From: Halochromatium salexigens
GTDB taxonomy: Bacteria > Pseudomonadota > Gammaproteobacteria > Chromatiales > Chromatiaceae
Assembly: GCF_016653295.1 (NCBI RefSeq)
Contig: NZ_NHSF01000008.1
Span: forward strand, 43,124-107,123
Length of the DNA stretch: 64,000 nt
Direction of reading: 5' to 3'
Below the pieces are notes generated by a model. It searched no databases. It saw nothing but the letters and a program-made list of their open reading frames with translations, and was not told the origin of the DNA. The position numbers were made by a program, and so were the translations under genes. Shown here piece by piece: positions 22,187-30,942 of this stretch (its first letter is position 1; every line of letters starts with the position of its first letter).

Positions 22187-22887
22187 CAGACCGTCAGATA
22201 TTCGCGCACGAGGTCATCGCCCAGCTCGGTCATCGCGCCCTCCGCCTTGAGCCGGCCGCGGTCGAGGATCGCGAAGCGGTCGCCGACCCGGCGCGCGAAC
22301 GGCAGCTTCTGCTCGACCAGGATCACGGTCAGCCCGAGCTGATCCATCAAGCGCCGGATGATGTCGCCGATCTCGTGCACGATATTTGGCTGAATGCCCT
22401 CGGTCGGCTCGTCCAGGATCAGCAGCGTCGGATCGATCACCAGGGCGCGAGCGATCGCCAACTGCTGCTGCTGACCACCGGAGAGATCGCCGCCACGCCG
22501 CGCGCGCATCTCATCGAGCACCGGAAACAGCTCGAAGATGACCTCCGGGAGCTGGCGCCGGCGATCGGCCCGCGCCGGCAGTCCGATGCGCAGGTTCTCC
22601 TCCACCGTCAGCAGCGGAAAGATCTGACGCCCCTGCGGCACATAACCGATGCCGAGGCCGGCGCGGCGCTCGGCCGGCAGGCGCGCGAGGTCATGGCCCT
22701 GGAATCGCAGCGCGCCGGTGTGCAGGGGCAACAGTCCCATGATGCACTCCATCAGCGTGGTCTTGCCGACGCCATTACGGCCCATCACACAGGTGCACTC
22801 GCCTGCGGGGATGGTCATCGACAGATCCCAGAGGGTGTGGCTCTCGCCGTAGAACTGTTTGAGCGATTCGATCTGTAACATCGGCAT
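22186..22887 (-). CDS. urtE: Urea ABC transporter ATP-binding protein UrtE
   Basis: LivF-like ATPase of 233 residues: Walker A GRNGVGKTTLMECIM, Q-loop GYVPQGRQIFPLLTVEEN, signature LSGGQQQQLAIARAL, Walker B PTLLILDEPTEGIQPNIV and H-loop-type ILVEQKLPFARRVGDR. GRQIFPLLTVEENL and EPTEGIQPNIV are typical of UrtE rather than LivF, and the gene is fused into the ure operon by overlap with ureD. The partners urtA-D are not in the window: the upstream gene is uup. It could be an orphan or cooperate with genes elsewhere. Confidence 0.85.
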   Translation of the reverse strand: MPMLQIESLKQFYGESHTLWDLSMTIPAGECTCVMGRNGVGKTTLMECIMGLLPLHTGALRFQGHDLARLPAERRAGLGIGYVPQGRQIFPLLTVEENLRIGLPARADRRRQLPEVIFELFPVLDEMRARRGGDLSGGQQQQLAIARALVIDPTLLILDEPTEGIQPNIVHEIGDIIRRLMDQLGLTVILVEQKLPFARRVGDRFAILDRGRLKAEGAMTELGDDLVREYLTV

Positions 22888-22898
22888 GCGCCCTTGTC

Positions 22899-24890
22899 TT
22901 AGTGTCCGAGTGCCTGCTGGGCGGCCTCGAGGGCCTCCCAGCGTTCATAACAGCCCGCCAGCGCCGTCTCGACCTCGGCCAGTCGGCTCTGGGTCTCGGT
23001 GACGTTCTCCGCCGGTCCTTGATAGAGCATGGGATCGCCGAGCCGGGCGTGTAGCTGTTCGACCTCGTTCTCGAGGGCCTCGATCTGCTGTGGCAACTGC
23101 TCGAGCGCGCGTTGATCCTTGTAGCTGAGCTTGCCCGGCGACTTGCCTCGGCCCGTGGATGCCCGCCCCACCGAGTCTCGCCCTGCCGAGTCGCGTCCCG
23201 CCGAGGCTTGCACAGCTTCGCTGTCGCGGCCCTTGCGCTTGGGCTCCGTGGCACTCTGCCACGCCTGCCCCTTGGCGTCTCGCTGGCGCTGCCAATCCGA
23301 GTAGCCGCCGACGTACTCCTGTACCCAGCCGTCGCCCTCGAGCACCAGACTGGAGGTGACCACGTTATCGAGCAGATCGCGGTCATGGCTGACCAAGAGC
23401 AGCGTGCCGTCGAACGCATTCAACAGCTCCTCAAGCAGATCCAGGGTTTCGGCGTCCAGATCATTGGTCGGCTCGTCGAGCACCAGCAGATTGGCCGGCT
23501 GGGTGAACAGCTTGGCTAGCAGCAGCCGGTTACGCTCACCGCCCGAGAGCGCCGAGACGGGTTGCTGGGCACGCTCCGGCGCGAACAGGAAATCCTTGAG
23601 ATAGGACAGCACATGCAGGCTACGCCCACCGACCTCGACCTTATCGCTGCCGCCGGCGACGTTATCGCGCACACTGCGGTTGGGGTCGAGCTGGGCGCGG
23701 AGTTGATCGAAATAGGCGACCTTGAGGTTGGTGCCGAGCCGGATCTGACCCGCGTCCGGCTGCAGTTGACCCAGCAGCAGCTTGAGCAGCGTCGACTTGC
23801 CGGCGCCATTGGGACCGATGATCCCGACCCGATCACCGCGCAGGATCAGGGTGTCGAGAGCCTGGATGGTCGGCGCCGCGCCCGCCTCTGGCTGATAGGC
23901 GAAGGTCACGCCCTGGGCCTCGACCACCAGCTTGCCGCTGCGCTCGCCGCTGTCGACGCTCAGGCGCGCCTGCCCGAGCCCCTCGCGCCGGGCGCGACGC
24001 TCCTCGCGCATCGCCTGCAAGGCTCGCACCCGCCCCTCGTTGCGGGTGCGCCGGGCCTTGATGCCTTGGCGAATCCAGACCTCTTCCTCGGCGAGGCGCT
24101 TGTCGAAGCGCTCGCGCTCCTTGGCCTCGGCATGCAGGCGCTCCTCGCGCCGGCGCAGATAGTTGTCGTAATCACCAGGCCAATCGGTGAGCTGGCCGCG
24201 ATCGAGCTCGAGGATGCGGGTGGCCAGGTTGCGCAGGAAACGCCGGTCATGGGTGATGAACAACAGCGAGCCCTGGAAACCGAGCATCAGCTCCTCGAGC
24301 CACTCGATGGTCTCGATATCCAGATGGTTGGTCGGCTCGTCGAGCAGCAGCAGATCCGGCTCGCTGATCAGCGCCCGTGCCAGCATCACCCGCCGCCGCA
24401 GCCCGCCGGAGAGGGTCGCGTAGACCGCCTCGCCATCCAGACCGAGCCGTGAGATCACCCGCTCGGCGCGTTGCTCGATCTCCCAGCCGTTGCCGGCCTC
24501 AAGGCGCTGTTGCACGGTCGCCAGCCGCGCCAGATCGCGTTCCGAGGCGGCGGCACCGGCCTGGGCCAAGCCATGACTAAGATGGTGATACTCGGCAACC
24601 AGCGTACCCAGCTCGCCAAGCCCTTCGGCGACCACGTCCAAGACCCGATGCGCATCGCCGAGCGGCGCCTCCTGCGCCAACCGCGCCACACGCAGTCCAT
24701 CGGCGCGCCAGAGCGCGCCGGCATCGGGCTGGATCTCGCCATCGATGAGCTTGAGCAAGGTGCTCTTGCCGGTCCCATTGCGCCCGATGAGGCAAACACG
24801 CTCGGCCGGATCGATCTCGAGATCGATCCCATCGAGCAGCGGCGGATGGCCATAGGAGAGCGAGACGGCGCGCAGCGAGAGCAGGGGCAT
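22899..24890 (-). CDS. uup: ABC-F family ATPase (Uup-type)
   Basis: Cytoplasmic protein of 663 residues with two ABC domains and no membrane part. Domain 1: LIGRNGTGKSTLLKLIDG, signature LSGGLRRRVMLARALI, LLLDEPTNHLDIETIEWLEE. Domain 2: GPNGAGKSTLLKLLLGQLQP, LSGGERNRLLLAKLFT, LVLDEPTNDLDAETLDLLEE. The linker between domains is charged (LHAEAKERERFDKRLAEEEV). The C-terminal extension ends in a coiled coil (QLPQQIEALENEVEQLHARL), as in Uup, which binds branched DNA or ribosomes. A short repetitive stretch with four GRxS-like units precedes the coiled coil. Confidence 0.92.
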   Translation of the reverse strand: MPLLSLRAVSLSYGHPPLLDGIDLEIDPAERVCLIGRNGTGKSTLLKLIDGEIQPDAGALWRADGLRVARLAQEAPLGDAHRVLDVVAEGLGELGTLVAEYHHLSHGLAQAGAAASERDLARLATVQQRLEAGNGWEIEQRAERVISRLGLDGEAVYATLSGGLRRRVMLARALISEPDLLLLDEPTNHLDIETIEWLEELMLGFQGSLLFITHDRRFLRNLATRILELDRGQLTDWPGDYDNYLRRREERLHAEAKERERFDKRLAEEEVWIRQGIKARRTRNEGRVRALQAMREERRARREGLGQARLSVDSGERSGKLVVEAQGVTFAYQPEAGAAPTIQALDTLILRGDRVGIIGPNGAGKSTLLKLLLGQLQPDAGQIRLGTNLKVAYFDQLRAQLDPNRSVRDNVAGGSDKVEVGGRSLHVLSYLKDFLFAPERAQQPVSALSGGERNRLLLAKLFTQPANLLVLDEPTNDLDAETLDLLEELLNAFDGTLLLVSHDRDLLDNVVTSSLVLEGDGWVQEYVGGYSDWQRQRDAKGQAWQSATEPKRKGRDSEAVQASAGRDSAGRDSVGRASTGRGKSPGKLSYKDQRALEQLPQQIEALENEVEQLHARLGDPMLYQGPAENVTETQSRLAEVETALAGCYERWEALEAAQQALGH

Positions 24891-25096
24891 AAGGCAGATT
24901 GGCCGGTGTCGGCCGATGGTCGATGATGTCGGTGAGCATTGAAGTGCGCATCATACTGCGCGCATCGCTTCAATGTCCGGAGATGTCAGCCCACCAACGC
25001 AAGCCCACCCATGCAAGCAAGCCATTGTGCAGCGAAAAATTCCTGTACACTGCTATCTTATCCGTCATTGACACCGCGCTGCATAGATCAAGAGGC

Positions 25097-25804
25097 ATGG
25101 TCAAATCCGTGACATTGCGTGAGGCTTGGGCCGGCGAGGCCGATTGCCGGAATTGCGCGTTGCGTACAACGGTGCTGTTTGCTGGACTCACCGAGCAAGA
25201 CTTCGATCGCATCCACGAGCCGATCGATCAGTTCGACCTCAAGCCCGGCACCCCGCTGTACCAGGCCGGCGAGGTCGGTGACTATATGTTCACCGTGCGC
25301 AGCGGCTCGCTCAAGCTCGTCCAATACCTGCCGGACGGCAGCCAGCGCATCGTGCGCATCGCGCGCGGCACCGACGTGCTCGGGCTCGAAGCCCTGCTCG
25401 GCAACGCCTATCAGCACGACGCCGTTGCGCTCTCGCCAAGCGAGGTGTGTCGGTTCCCGACGCGCGTGGTGAAGGCCCTCAGCAAGGACAACCCAAGCCT
25501 GCATGAGGAACTCATGCAACGCTGGCAACGCGCGCTCACCGAGGCCGATGCCTGGCTGACCGAACTCTCGACCGGCTCGGCGCGCCAGCGCGTCGCGCGC
25601 CTGCTGCTGCGCCTGGTCCGCGATCGCGAATCGAGCGAGTGCCAGCTCTTCGGGCGCGAGGACATGGGCGCCATGCTCGGTATCACCACCGAGACGGCCA
25701 GCCGCACCATCGCTGGCTTCAAGCGCGAGAGCCTGATCGTCGAGTCACGGCCGAATCGGTTCCTGCTCGATATCCCCAATCTCACACGTATCGCCGAGGA
25801 TTGA
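25097..25804 (+). CDS. Crp/Fnr family transcriptional regulator lacking one FNR cysteine
   Basis: 235-residue regulator with cyclic-nucleotide-binding-like beta roll (residues 30-120), dimer helix and C-terminal HTH. The recognition helix ITTETASRTIAGFKRE has E199, S202 and R203, the ExxSR pattern that contacts TTGAT half-sites in FNR. N-terminal cysteines C17 and C20 and the internal C118 correspond to FNR C20, C23 and C122, but the position equivalent to C29 is V26, so a normal 4Fe-4S ligand set is incomplete. AGAGG nearly abuts the ATG at 25097, so the exact start is uncertain; a GTG at 25109 is possible. It lies upstream of the cyd genes, probable targets. Confidence 0.85.
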   Translation: MVKSVTLREAWAGEADCRNCALRTTVLFAGLTEQDFDRIHEPIDQFDLKPGTPLYQAGEVGDYMFTVRSGSLKLVQYLPDGSQRIVRIARGTDVLGLEALLGNAYQHDAVALSPSEVCRFPTRVVKALSKDNPSLHEELMQRWQRALTEADAWLTELSTGSARQRVARLLLRLVRDRESSECQLFGREDMGAMLGITTETASRTIAGFKRESLIVESRPNRFLLDIPNLTRIAED

Positions 25805-26058
25805 CGCCGCTAGCTAGCCACCACGCTGGCCGCACTTACATGCGTGGCTCGCCCGAGCGCGCGGTTTGCCTCGAACGCGGCCGATTGACAGCTTTCAATG
25901 TTGCCCCAACCCCCAACGACTTAAGCTTTGTTGATCACGAGTAGGGTCTACCAGCCTGTCCGAGACCGTTCAACCCGTCTCGAGCCCCGGATTCGTCTCT
26001 GTGTTCCTCATCCGCAACGCCTGCCGGCCGGTTGCCCGAGCCAGTGAAGCACATCGCC

Positions 26059-26493
26059 ATGAAGCAAACCCTGCTCAACGAACGTTATCCGCTCTTCGTT
26101 CTCAGGCTCGATCGCGACGAAACCGATTACCAGAGTGTCGATGCGATCTGCAACTATTTTCGCGGCTGTATCGAGGCACATCGCTGCGGCCAGTTCATCG
26201 CCGTCTTCGATCATTACGCGCATACCTGCAGCCTGCCGGATGGCGCCGTGGAGAGCGACATCCGCGCGGCCAAGAACGTCCTGTTCTGCTTTGGCCTGAC
26301 GCTGCCCAGTGCCGAGATCCTCGGTCTGCGGCCGCGCTCGATCGGCGTCGCCGAACTCGATCATCAGTTCGTGATCAGCTTCATGGAGGCGCCCATGCCG
26401 CTTGCCAATGCCGCGATGGAAGATTGGGCACTCGGACTGCGCCAAACCGATGCCGAGCCCGAGAATGGCAGGCCGCACACCGCACTGATCTAG
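26059..26493 (+). CDS. Uncharacterised protein upstream of the cyd operon
   Basis: 144-residue soluble protein beginning MKQTLLNERYPLFVLRLDRD, with no signal peptide or membrane segment. It contains several His and Cys residues (NYFRGCIEAHRCGQFIAVFD, HYAHTC) that could bind metal. I do not recognise the family with confidence; short proteins starting MKQTLLNE..YP occur in autotrophic proteobacteria. The ATG at 26059 fits better than the upstream TTG at 26032. The region 25805-26058 holds no gene that I can support. The following gene is a NifX-like protein 90 bp away. Confidence 0.6.
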   Translation: MKQTLLNERYPLFVLRLDRDETDYQSVDAICNYFRGCIEAHRCGQFIAVFDHYAHTCSLPDGAVESDIRAAKNVLFCFGLTLPSAEILGLRPRSIGVAELDHQFVISFMEAPMPLANAAMEDWALGLRQTDAEPENGRPHTALI

Positions 26494-26583
26494 TGCGCAC
26501 ACGCAACCATCGTTGGTTGCACATTGATTGCAGGAGGTGTCATCCACACCTCTTGGGCTGCAAGAACCAGAGAATCTCGACCG

Positions 26584-26937
26584 ATGCGTATCGCCGTCAC
26601 CAGCCAGAATTTCAAGACCATCACCGGTCACGCCGGCAAGAGCCGCCGCTTCCTGATCTACGATCTCGAGCCCGGCGGCGAGCCGCTCGAGGTCGAGCGG
26701 CTCGACTTGCCAAAGGACCGCTCGCTGCACGAATATCACGGCCCAGATCATCCGCTCTATCAGCGCCAGCTCACCGCCATCTTGACCGGCGGGGCCGGGC
26801 GCCCCTTCGTCGAGCGCATGGGCCGGGAGGGCATCGAGGTCATCACCACCGGTGAAACCGACATCGCCGCCGCGCTGAAGGCGCTCGCCGAGGGCGAGGC
26901 CCTGCCACCCGCCGCGCCGCATGAGCACGAGCACTGA
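26584..26937 (+). CDS. NifX/NifB-domain iron-molybdenum cofactor-binding-like protein
   Basis: 117 residues starting MRIAVTSQNFKTITGHAGKS, followed by RRFLIYDLEPGGEP and a Gly-rich loop LTGGAGRPFVERMGREGIEV with ITTGETDIAAALKALAEGEA. This is the layout of the dinitrogenase iron-molybdenum cofactor family (NifX/NafY/NifB C-terminal domain), which binds metal clusters. It ends with PHEHEH, a possible metal site. No nif genes are near. It is placed between the uncharacterised gene and cydA, so it may handle metal or oxygen stress in this context; that is inference. Confidence 0.72.
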   Translation: MRIAVTSQNFKTITGHAGKSRRFLIYDLEPGGEPLEVERLDLPKDRSLHEYHGPDHPLYQRQLTAILTGGAGRPFVERMGREGIEVITTGETDIAAALKALAEGEALPPAAPHEHEH

Positions 26938-27033
26938 CTGTTGGATGATGGCACGGGTGGATGCTGACCTGCGCACGGGCGCCAGCATCTGAAATGCGTT
27001 CAAGCTGCTTCAAGCTGCCTCGGGATCTGAACG

Positions 27034-28662
27034 ATGCTAGATAGCGCAATGGTCGAACTCTCGCGGTGGCAATTCGCCATCACCGCGATGTATCACTTCC
27101 TCTTCGTCCCGCTGACCCTCGGGCTCAGCTGGATGCTGGTGATCATGGAAAGCGTCTACGTGATGACGGGGCGCACCATCTATCGGGACATGACCAAGTT
27201 CTGGGGCAAGTTGTTCGGCATCAACTTCGCGCTCGGGGTCACCACCGGCCTGACCATGGAGTTCCAATTCGGCACCAACTGGGCCTACTACTCCCATTAC
27301 GTCGGCGATGTCTTCGGCGCACCGCTAGCGATCGAAGGCCTGATGGCCTTCTTCCTCGAGTCGACCTTCATCGGCCTGTTCTTCCTCGGCTGGGAGCGCC
27401 TGACCAAGCGCCAGCATCTGGCCGTGACCTTCCTCACCGCCGTCGGCTCCAACCTCTCGGCGATGTGGATCCTGATCGCCAACGGCTGGATGCAATACCC
27501 GGTCGGTGCCGAGTTCAGCTTCGAGACCATGCGCATGGAGATGGTCAGCTTCTCCGAGGTGCTGTTCAACCCGGTCGCGCAGGTCAAGTTCGTGCATACC
27601 GTGGCCGCCGGGTATGTCACCGCAGTGATGTTCGTCGCCGGCATCAGCGCCTACTACATGCTCAAGGGCCGTGATCTCGCGTTCGCCAAGCGCTCGTTCT
27701 CGGTGGCGATGGGCTTTGGTCTGGCGTCGATCCTGTCGGTGATCCTGCTCGGCGATGAATCCGGCTACGAGGTCGGCGATGTGCAGAAGGTCAAGCTCGC
27801 CGCGATCGAGGCCGAATGGCACACCGAACCCGCACCCGCGCCGTTCACGGTCTACGGTCGCCCCAGCAACGCGGACGAGGAGACCCATGACGCGATCAAG
27901 ATCCCCTGGCTGATGGGTCTGATCGCGACCCGCTCGCTTGATCAGGAAGTCACCGGCCTCAAGGATCTGATGCGCGAGCATGAGATCCGCATCCGCTCCG
28001 GTATGATCGCCTACGAATACCTGCAGCGGCTGCGCAACGATCAGGACACCGAAGGCAATCGCGCCATGTTCAAGGACCACATGGATGATCTCGGTTACGG
28101 GCTGCTACTCAAACGCTACGTCGATAACCCGGCCGAGGCCACCGAGGCGCAGATCCAGATGGCGGTGAAGGACTCGATTCCCGAGGTCGCGCCACTGTTC
28201 TGGGCCTTCCGCATCATGGTTGGTGCTGGTGTCTGGATGCTGTTATTGATCGTGCTCGGCTTCTACTACAACGCCAAGCGCCAGATCCAGGACAAGCGCT
28301 GGCTGCTGCGTGCCTTTCTCTACAGCATCCCGGTGCCCTGGATCGCGGTCGAGACCGGCTGGTTCGTCGCCGAATTCGGCCGCCAGCCTTGGGCCATCGG
28401 CGAGGTGCTGCCGACCTCGGTCGCGGCCTCGAGCCTGAGCGCCAATGATCTGCTCATCAGCCTAAGCGCCTTTGTCCTCTTCTATACAGCACTGTTCATC
28501 ATCGAGATGTCCCTGATGTTCAAGTTTGGCCGTCAGGGGCCAAGCTCGCTGCACACTGGCAAGTATTACTTTGAGAAACAGCAGACGCCGCAGAGCGATG
28601 CGACCGGCGGTGGACCGCCCTCGGCCTCCGCGCCTGCAAGCCAGCATCGAGGAGAAGGCTGA
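27034..28662 (+). CDS. cydA: Cytochrome bd ubiquinol oxidase subunit I
   Basis: Haem-bearing subunit of the high-affinity quinol oxidase. 542 residues, many transmembrane helices. It begins [30 protein letters not shown], where H21 matches the b595/d-ligand His of the family, and has [51 protein letters not shown] (conserved GWxxxEVGRQPW relative) and [20 protein letters not shown]. The segment between residues 250 and 380 corresponds to the long form of the Q-loop. It overlaps cydB by one base. Confidence 0.96.
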   Translation: MLDSAMVELSRWQFAITAMYHFLFVPLTLGLSWMLVIMESVYVMTGRTIYRDMTKFWGKLFGINFALGVTTGLTMEFQFGTNWAYYSHYVGDVFGAPLAIEGLMAFFLESTFIGLFFLGWERLTKRQHLAVTFLTAVGSNLSAMWILIANGWMQYPVGAEFSFETMRMEMVSFSEVLFNPVAQVKFVHTVAAGYVTAVMFVAGISAYYMLKGRDLAFAKRSFSVAMGFGLASILSVILLGDESGYEVGDVQKVKLAAIEAEWHTEPAPAPFTVYGRPSNADEETHDAIKIPWLMGLIATRSLDQEVTGLKDLMREHEIRIRSGMIAYEYLQRLRNDQDTEGNRAMFKDHMDDLGYGLLLKRYVDNPAEATEAQIQMAVKDSIPEVAPLFWAFRIMVGAGVWMLLLIVLGFYYNAKRQIQDKRWLLRAFLYSIPVPWIAVETGWFVAEFGRQPWAIGEVLPTSVAASSLSANDLLISLSAFVLFYTALFIIEMSLMFKFGRQGPSSLHTGKYYFEKQQTPQSDATGGGPPSASAPASQHRGEG

Positions 28663-29804
28663 TGATCATCGACTACGAAGTGCTCAAACTGATTTGGTGG
28701 CTGCTGGTCGGCGTGCTCTTCATCGGCTTCGCGGTCACCGATGGCATGGACATGGGCGTCGGCACCCTGTTGCCCTTCCTCGGCAAGGGTGATGATGAGC
28801 GCCGGGTGATTATCAACACCGTCGGCCCGCACTGGGACGGCAATCAGGTCTGGCTGATCACCGCCGGTGGGGCCATCTTCGCGGCCTGGCCGCTGGTCTA
28901 TGCTACCGCCTTCAGCGGTTTCTACTTCGCCATGTTGCTGGCGCTGTTCGCGCTCTTCTTCCGCCCGGTCGGCTTCGACTACCGCAGCAAGATCCAGGAC
29001 AAGCGCTGGCGCAGCGCCTGGGATTGGGGCCTGTTCATCGGCGGCGCGGTGCCGGCGCTGGTGTTCGGCATCGCCTTCGGCAACCTGTTGCAGGGCGTGC
29101 CCTTCCACCTCGATGAGCTGCTACGGCCCTACTACAGTGGAAACTTCTTCGGTCTGCTCAATCCGTTCGCGCTGCTCGCCGGGCTGATCAGCCTCGGCAT
29201 GCTGACCATGCATGGGGCGATCTGGCTGCAACTGCGCACCGGCGAGCCGATCGCCTCGCGCGCCAAACACTGGGCAAGGATCATCGGACTTGCGACCATC
29301 GCCGCGTTCGCCCTCGCCGGGCTGGATCTGATCCTCTTCGTCGATGGCTTCAAGGTGGTGAGCATGCCGGCGCTGGATGCGATCTCCAATCCGCTGACCA
29401 AGGAGGTCGTGGTCGATCCCTACGGCTGGCTGACCAACTACCGCCTGTATCCCTGGACCTTGCTGTTCCCGATCCTGGGCTTCGCCGGGCTCGGGTTCGC
29501 GGTCTCGCTGTCGATGCGCGACCGGGCCGGGCTGGGGTTGGTCATGAGCAGTCTGGGCATCACCGGCATCATCATGACCGCCGGCGCCGCGATGTTTCCC
29601 TTCATCATGCCCTCGAGCACCAACCCCAACAGCAGCCTGACCGCCTGGGATGCGACGTCGAGCCATCTGACGCTGACGGTGATGTTTTGGGCGGCGGTGA
29701 TCTTCATCCCGCTGATCCTCGCCTACACGACCTGGACCTACACTAAGATGTGGCGTCGGATCACGGTCGAGGAGATCCGCGAGCAAGACACGCTGGCGTA
29801 CTAG
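28662..29804 (+). CDS. cydB: Cytochrome bd ubiquinol oxidase subunit II
   Basis: 380-residue membrane subunit starting [20 protein letters not shown], with the family segments GFAVTDGMDMGVGTLLPFLG, NTVGPHWDGNQVWLITAGGA, FAAWPLVYATAFSGFYFAML and FRPVGFDYRSKIQDKRWR. The C-terminus (WTYTKMWRRITVEEIREQD) is normal. It is followed by the small subunit cydX after 115 bp. Confidence 0.96.
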   Translation: MIIDYEVLKLIWWLLVGVLFIGFAVTDGMDMGVGTLLPFLGKGDDERRVIINTVGPHWDGNQVWLITAGGAIFAAWPLVYATAFSGFYFAMLLALFALFFRPVGFDYRSKIQDKRWRSAWDWGLFIGGAVPALVFGIAFGNLLQGVPFHLDELLRPYYSGNFFGLLNPFALLAGLISLGMLTMHGAIWLQLRTGEPIASRAKHWARIIGLATIAAFALAGLDLILFVDGFKVVSMPALDAISNPLTKEVVVDPYGWLTNYRLYPWTLLFPILGFAGLGFAVSLSMRDRAGLGLVMSSLGITGIIMTAGAAMFPFIMPSSTNPNSSLTAWDATSSHLTLTVMFWAAVIFIPLILAYTTWTYTKMWRRITVEEIREQDTLAY

Positions 29805-29919
29805 GCCATCCAATACGAAGAGCGAGCGCCCATCGGATCGAGATTGTCCGGCAATCGCATCAGTCGGTTATCGCGGTGCTTCAGGGCCGCGGTGACGATC
29901 ACCTTTAGAGGAGCGCATC

Positions 29920-30054
29920 ATGTGGTACTTCGCCTGGTTACTCGGCGTCCTGCTCGCGGTCGCCTTTGGCATCATCAATGTTATGTGGTACGAATCCGAG
30001 CAATGCCTTGGTGACGCCGGAGATGATGACGAAAAAGACAATCTCTCGGCTTGA
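29920..30054 (+). CDS. cydX: Cytochrome bd small subunit CydX
   Basis: A 44-residue protein, MWYFAWLLGVLLAVAFGIIN followed by VMWYESEQCLGDAGDDDEKD, with one transmembrane helix. The MWYFAWLLG...A.AFGI.N..WYE pattern is that of CydX/CbdX proteins, which stabilise the haem site of the bd oxidase. A strong ribosome-binding site (TAGAGGAG) lies about 6 bp upstream. It is the third gene of cydABX; the acidic C-terminal tail is somewhat longer than in E. coli. Confidence 0.88.
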   Translation: MWYFAWLLGVLLAVAFGIINVMWYESEQCLGDAGDDDEKDNLSA

Positions 30055-30156
30055 CCTGGCCTGATCCAACAAGGGTTTGAAACCAAGACCAAAGGATTCA
30101 TCATTTCCCTGTACGCACGCCTGCAGTAGGCTAGGTCGTTTTCGATCAATCGATAT

Positions 30157-30942
30157 ATGACCGTGAGCCATAGTCCACAAAACTATCAACCCCGCCCCCA
30201 ACTGCTCGAGGACCGTGTGATCCTGATCACAGGTGCTGCCGAAGGCATGGGCAGAGCGCTGGCGCTGGATGCTGCCCGCCACGGCGCCACCGTCATCCTC
30301 AGCGGGTTTCGCGAAAAGGCGCTGGAGTCGGTCTACGACGCGATTACCGCCGAGGGCTCGCCCGAACCAGCAAGCCTGCCACTCGACCTCGATAAGGCCG
30401 ACGAGCAGTTGATGCTCGGCATCGCGACGACGCTCGGTGATGAATTCGGCCGCCTCGACGGGCTAGTGCACACCGCGCAGTACATCCCGTTCCTGAGCCG
30501 GATCGATGACTACGATGCCGCGCAGTGGGATAAGGTGCTGCGGATCAACCTCACAGCACCCTTCCTGCTCACGCAGGCCTGTCTGCCGCTGTTGCGCGCG
30601 GCGGAAGCAGCCTCGGTCGTCTACCAGTCGGATCGTGTCGGTCGACGCGCGCTGGCGTACTGGGGGGCCTTCGCGGCGGCGATGTCCGGACTCGAGGGAC
30701 TGATGCAGACCCTGGCCGAGGAGACCGAAGGCAGCAGCCGCATTCGCGTCAATACCATTGATCCGGGTGCGCTGCGCACCGCGCAACGCCGCGAACTCTA
30801 TCCGGCCGAGGACCCGAACAGCCTGCCAACTCCAGAGAGCATCACCCATGCCTATCTGTACCTACTTGGGCCAGATTCACGCGAAGTCACGGGTCAGGCT
30901 TTCAGCGCACAACCCACGCCAGCCAGCACGGCCACGCAATGA
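30157..30942 (+). CDS. Short-chain dehydrogenase-fold protein without the catalytic triad
   Basis: 261-residue Rossmann-fold protein resembling the YciK type: VILITGAAEGMGRALALDAA (GxxxGxG cofactor loop), GRLDGLVHTAQYIPF, VLRINLTAPFLLTQACLPLL (structural Asn), RIRVNTIDPGALRTAQRREL. In the region that normally reads Ser-x12-Tyr-xxx-Lys, the sequence is VYQSDRVGRRALAYWGAFAA followed by AMSGLEGLMQ: Tyr is Phe, Lys is Met, and the Ser position is Asp or Arg. So it probably binds a nucleotide but does not catalyse the standard redox reaction. It is ATGA-coupled to the transketolase gene that follows. Confidence 0.85.
   Translation: MTVSHSPQNYQPRPQLLEDRVILITGAAEGMGRALALDAARHGATVILSGFREKALESVYDAITAEGSPEPASLPLDLDKADEQLMLGIATTLGDEFGRLDGLVHTAQYIPFLSRIDDYDAAQWDKVLRINLTAPFLLTQACLPLLRAAEAASVVYQSDRVGRRALAYWGAFAAAMSGLEGLMQTLAEETEGSSRIRVNTIDPGALRTAQRRELYPAEDPNSLPTPESITHAYLYLLGPDSREVTGQAFSAQPTPASTATQ

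Noticed and set aside
25025..25051. Possible promoter TTGTGC-15 bp-TACACT before the Crp/Fnr gene
   Set aside because: Poor -35 match and a 15-bp spacer; not convincing.
25921..25945. Possible FNR site (TTGATCACGAG) before the uncharacterised gene
   Set aside because: Only one half-site matches TTGAT; the second half is not ATCAA.
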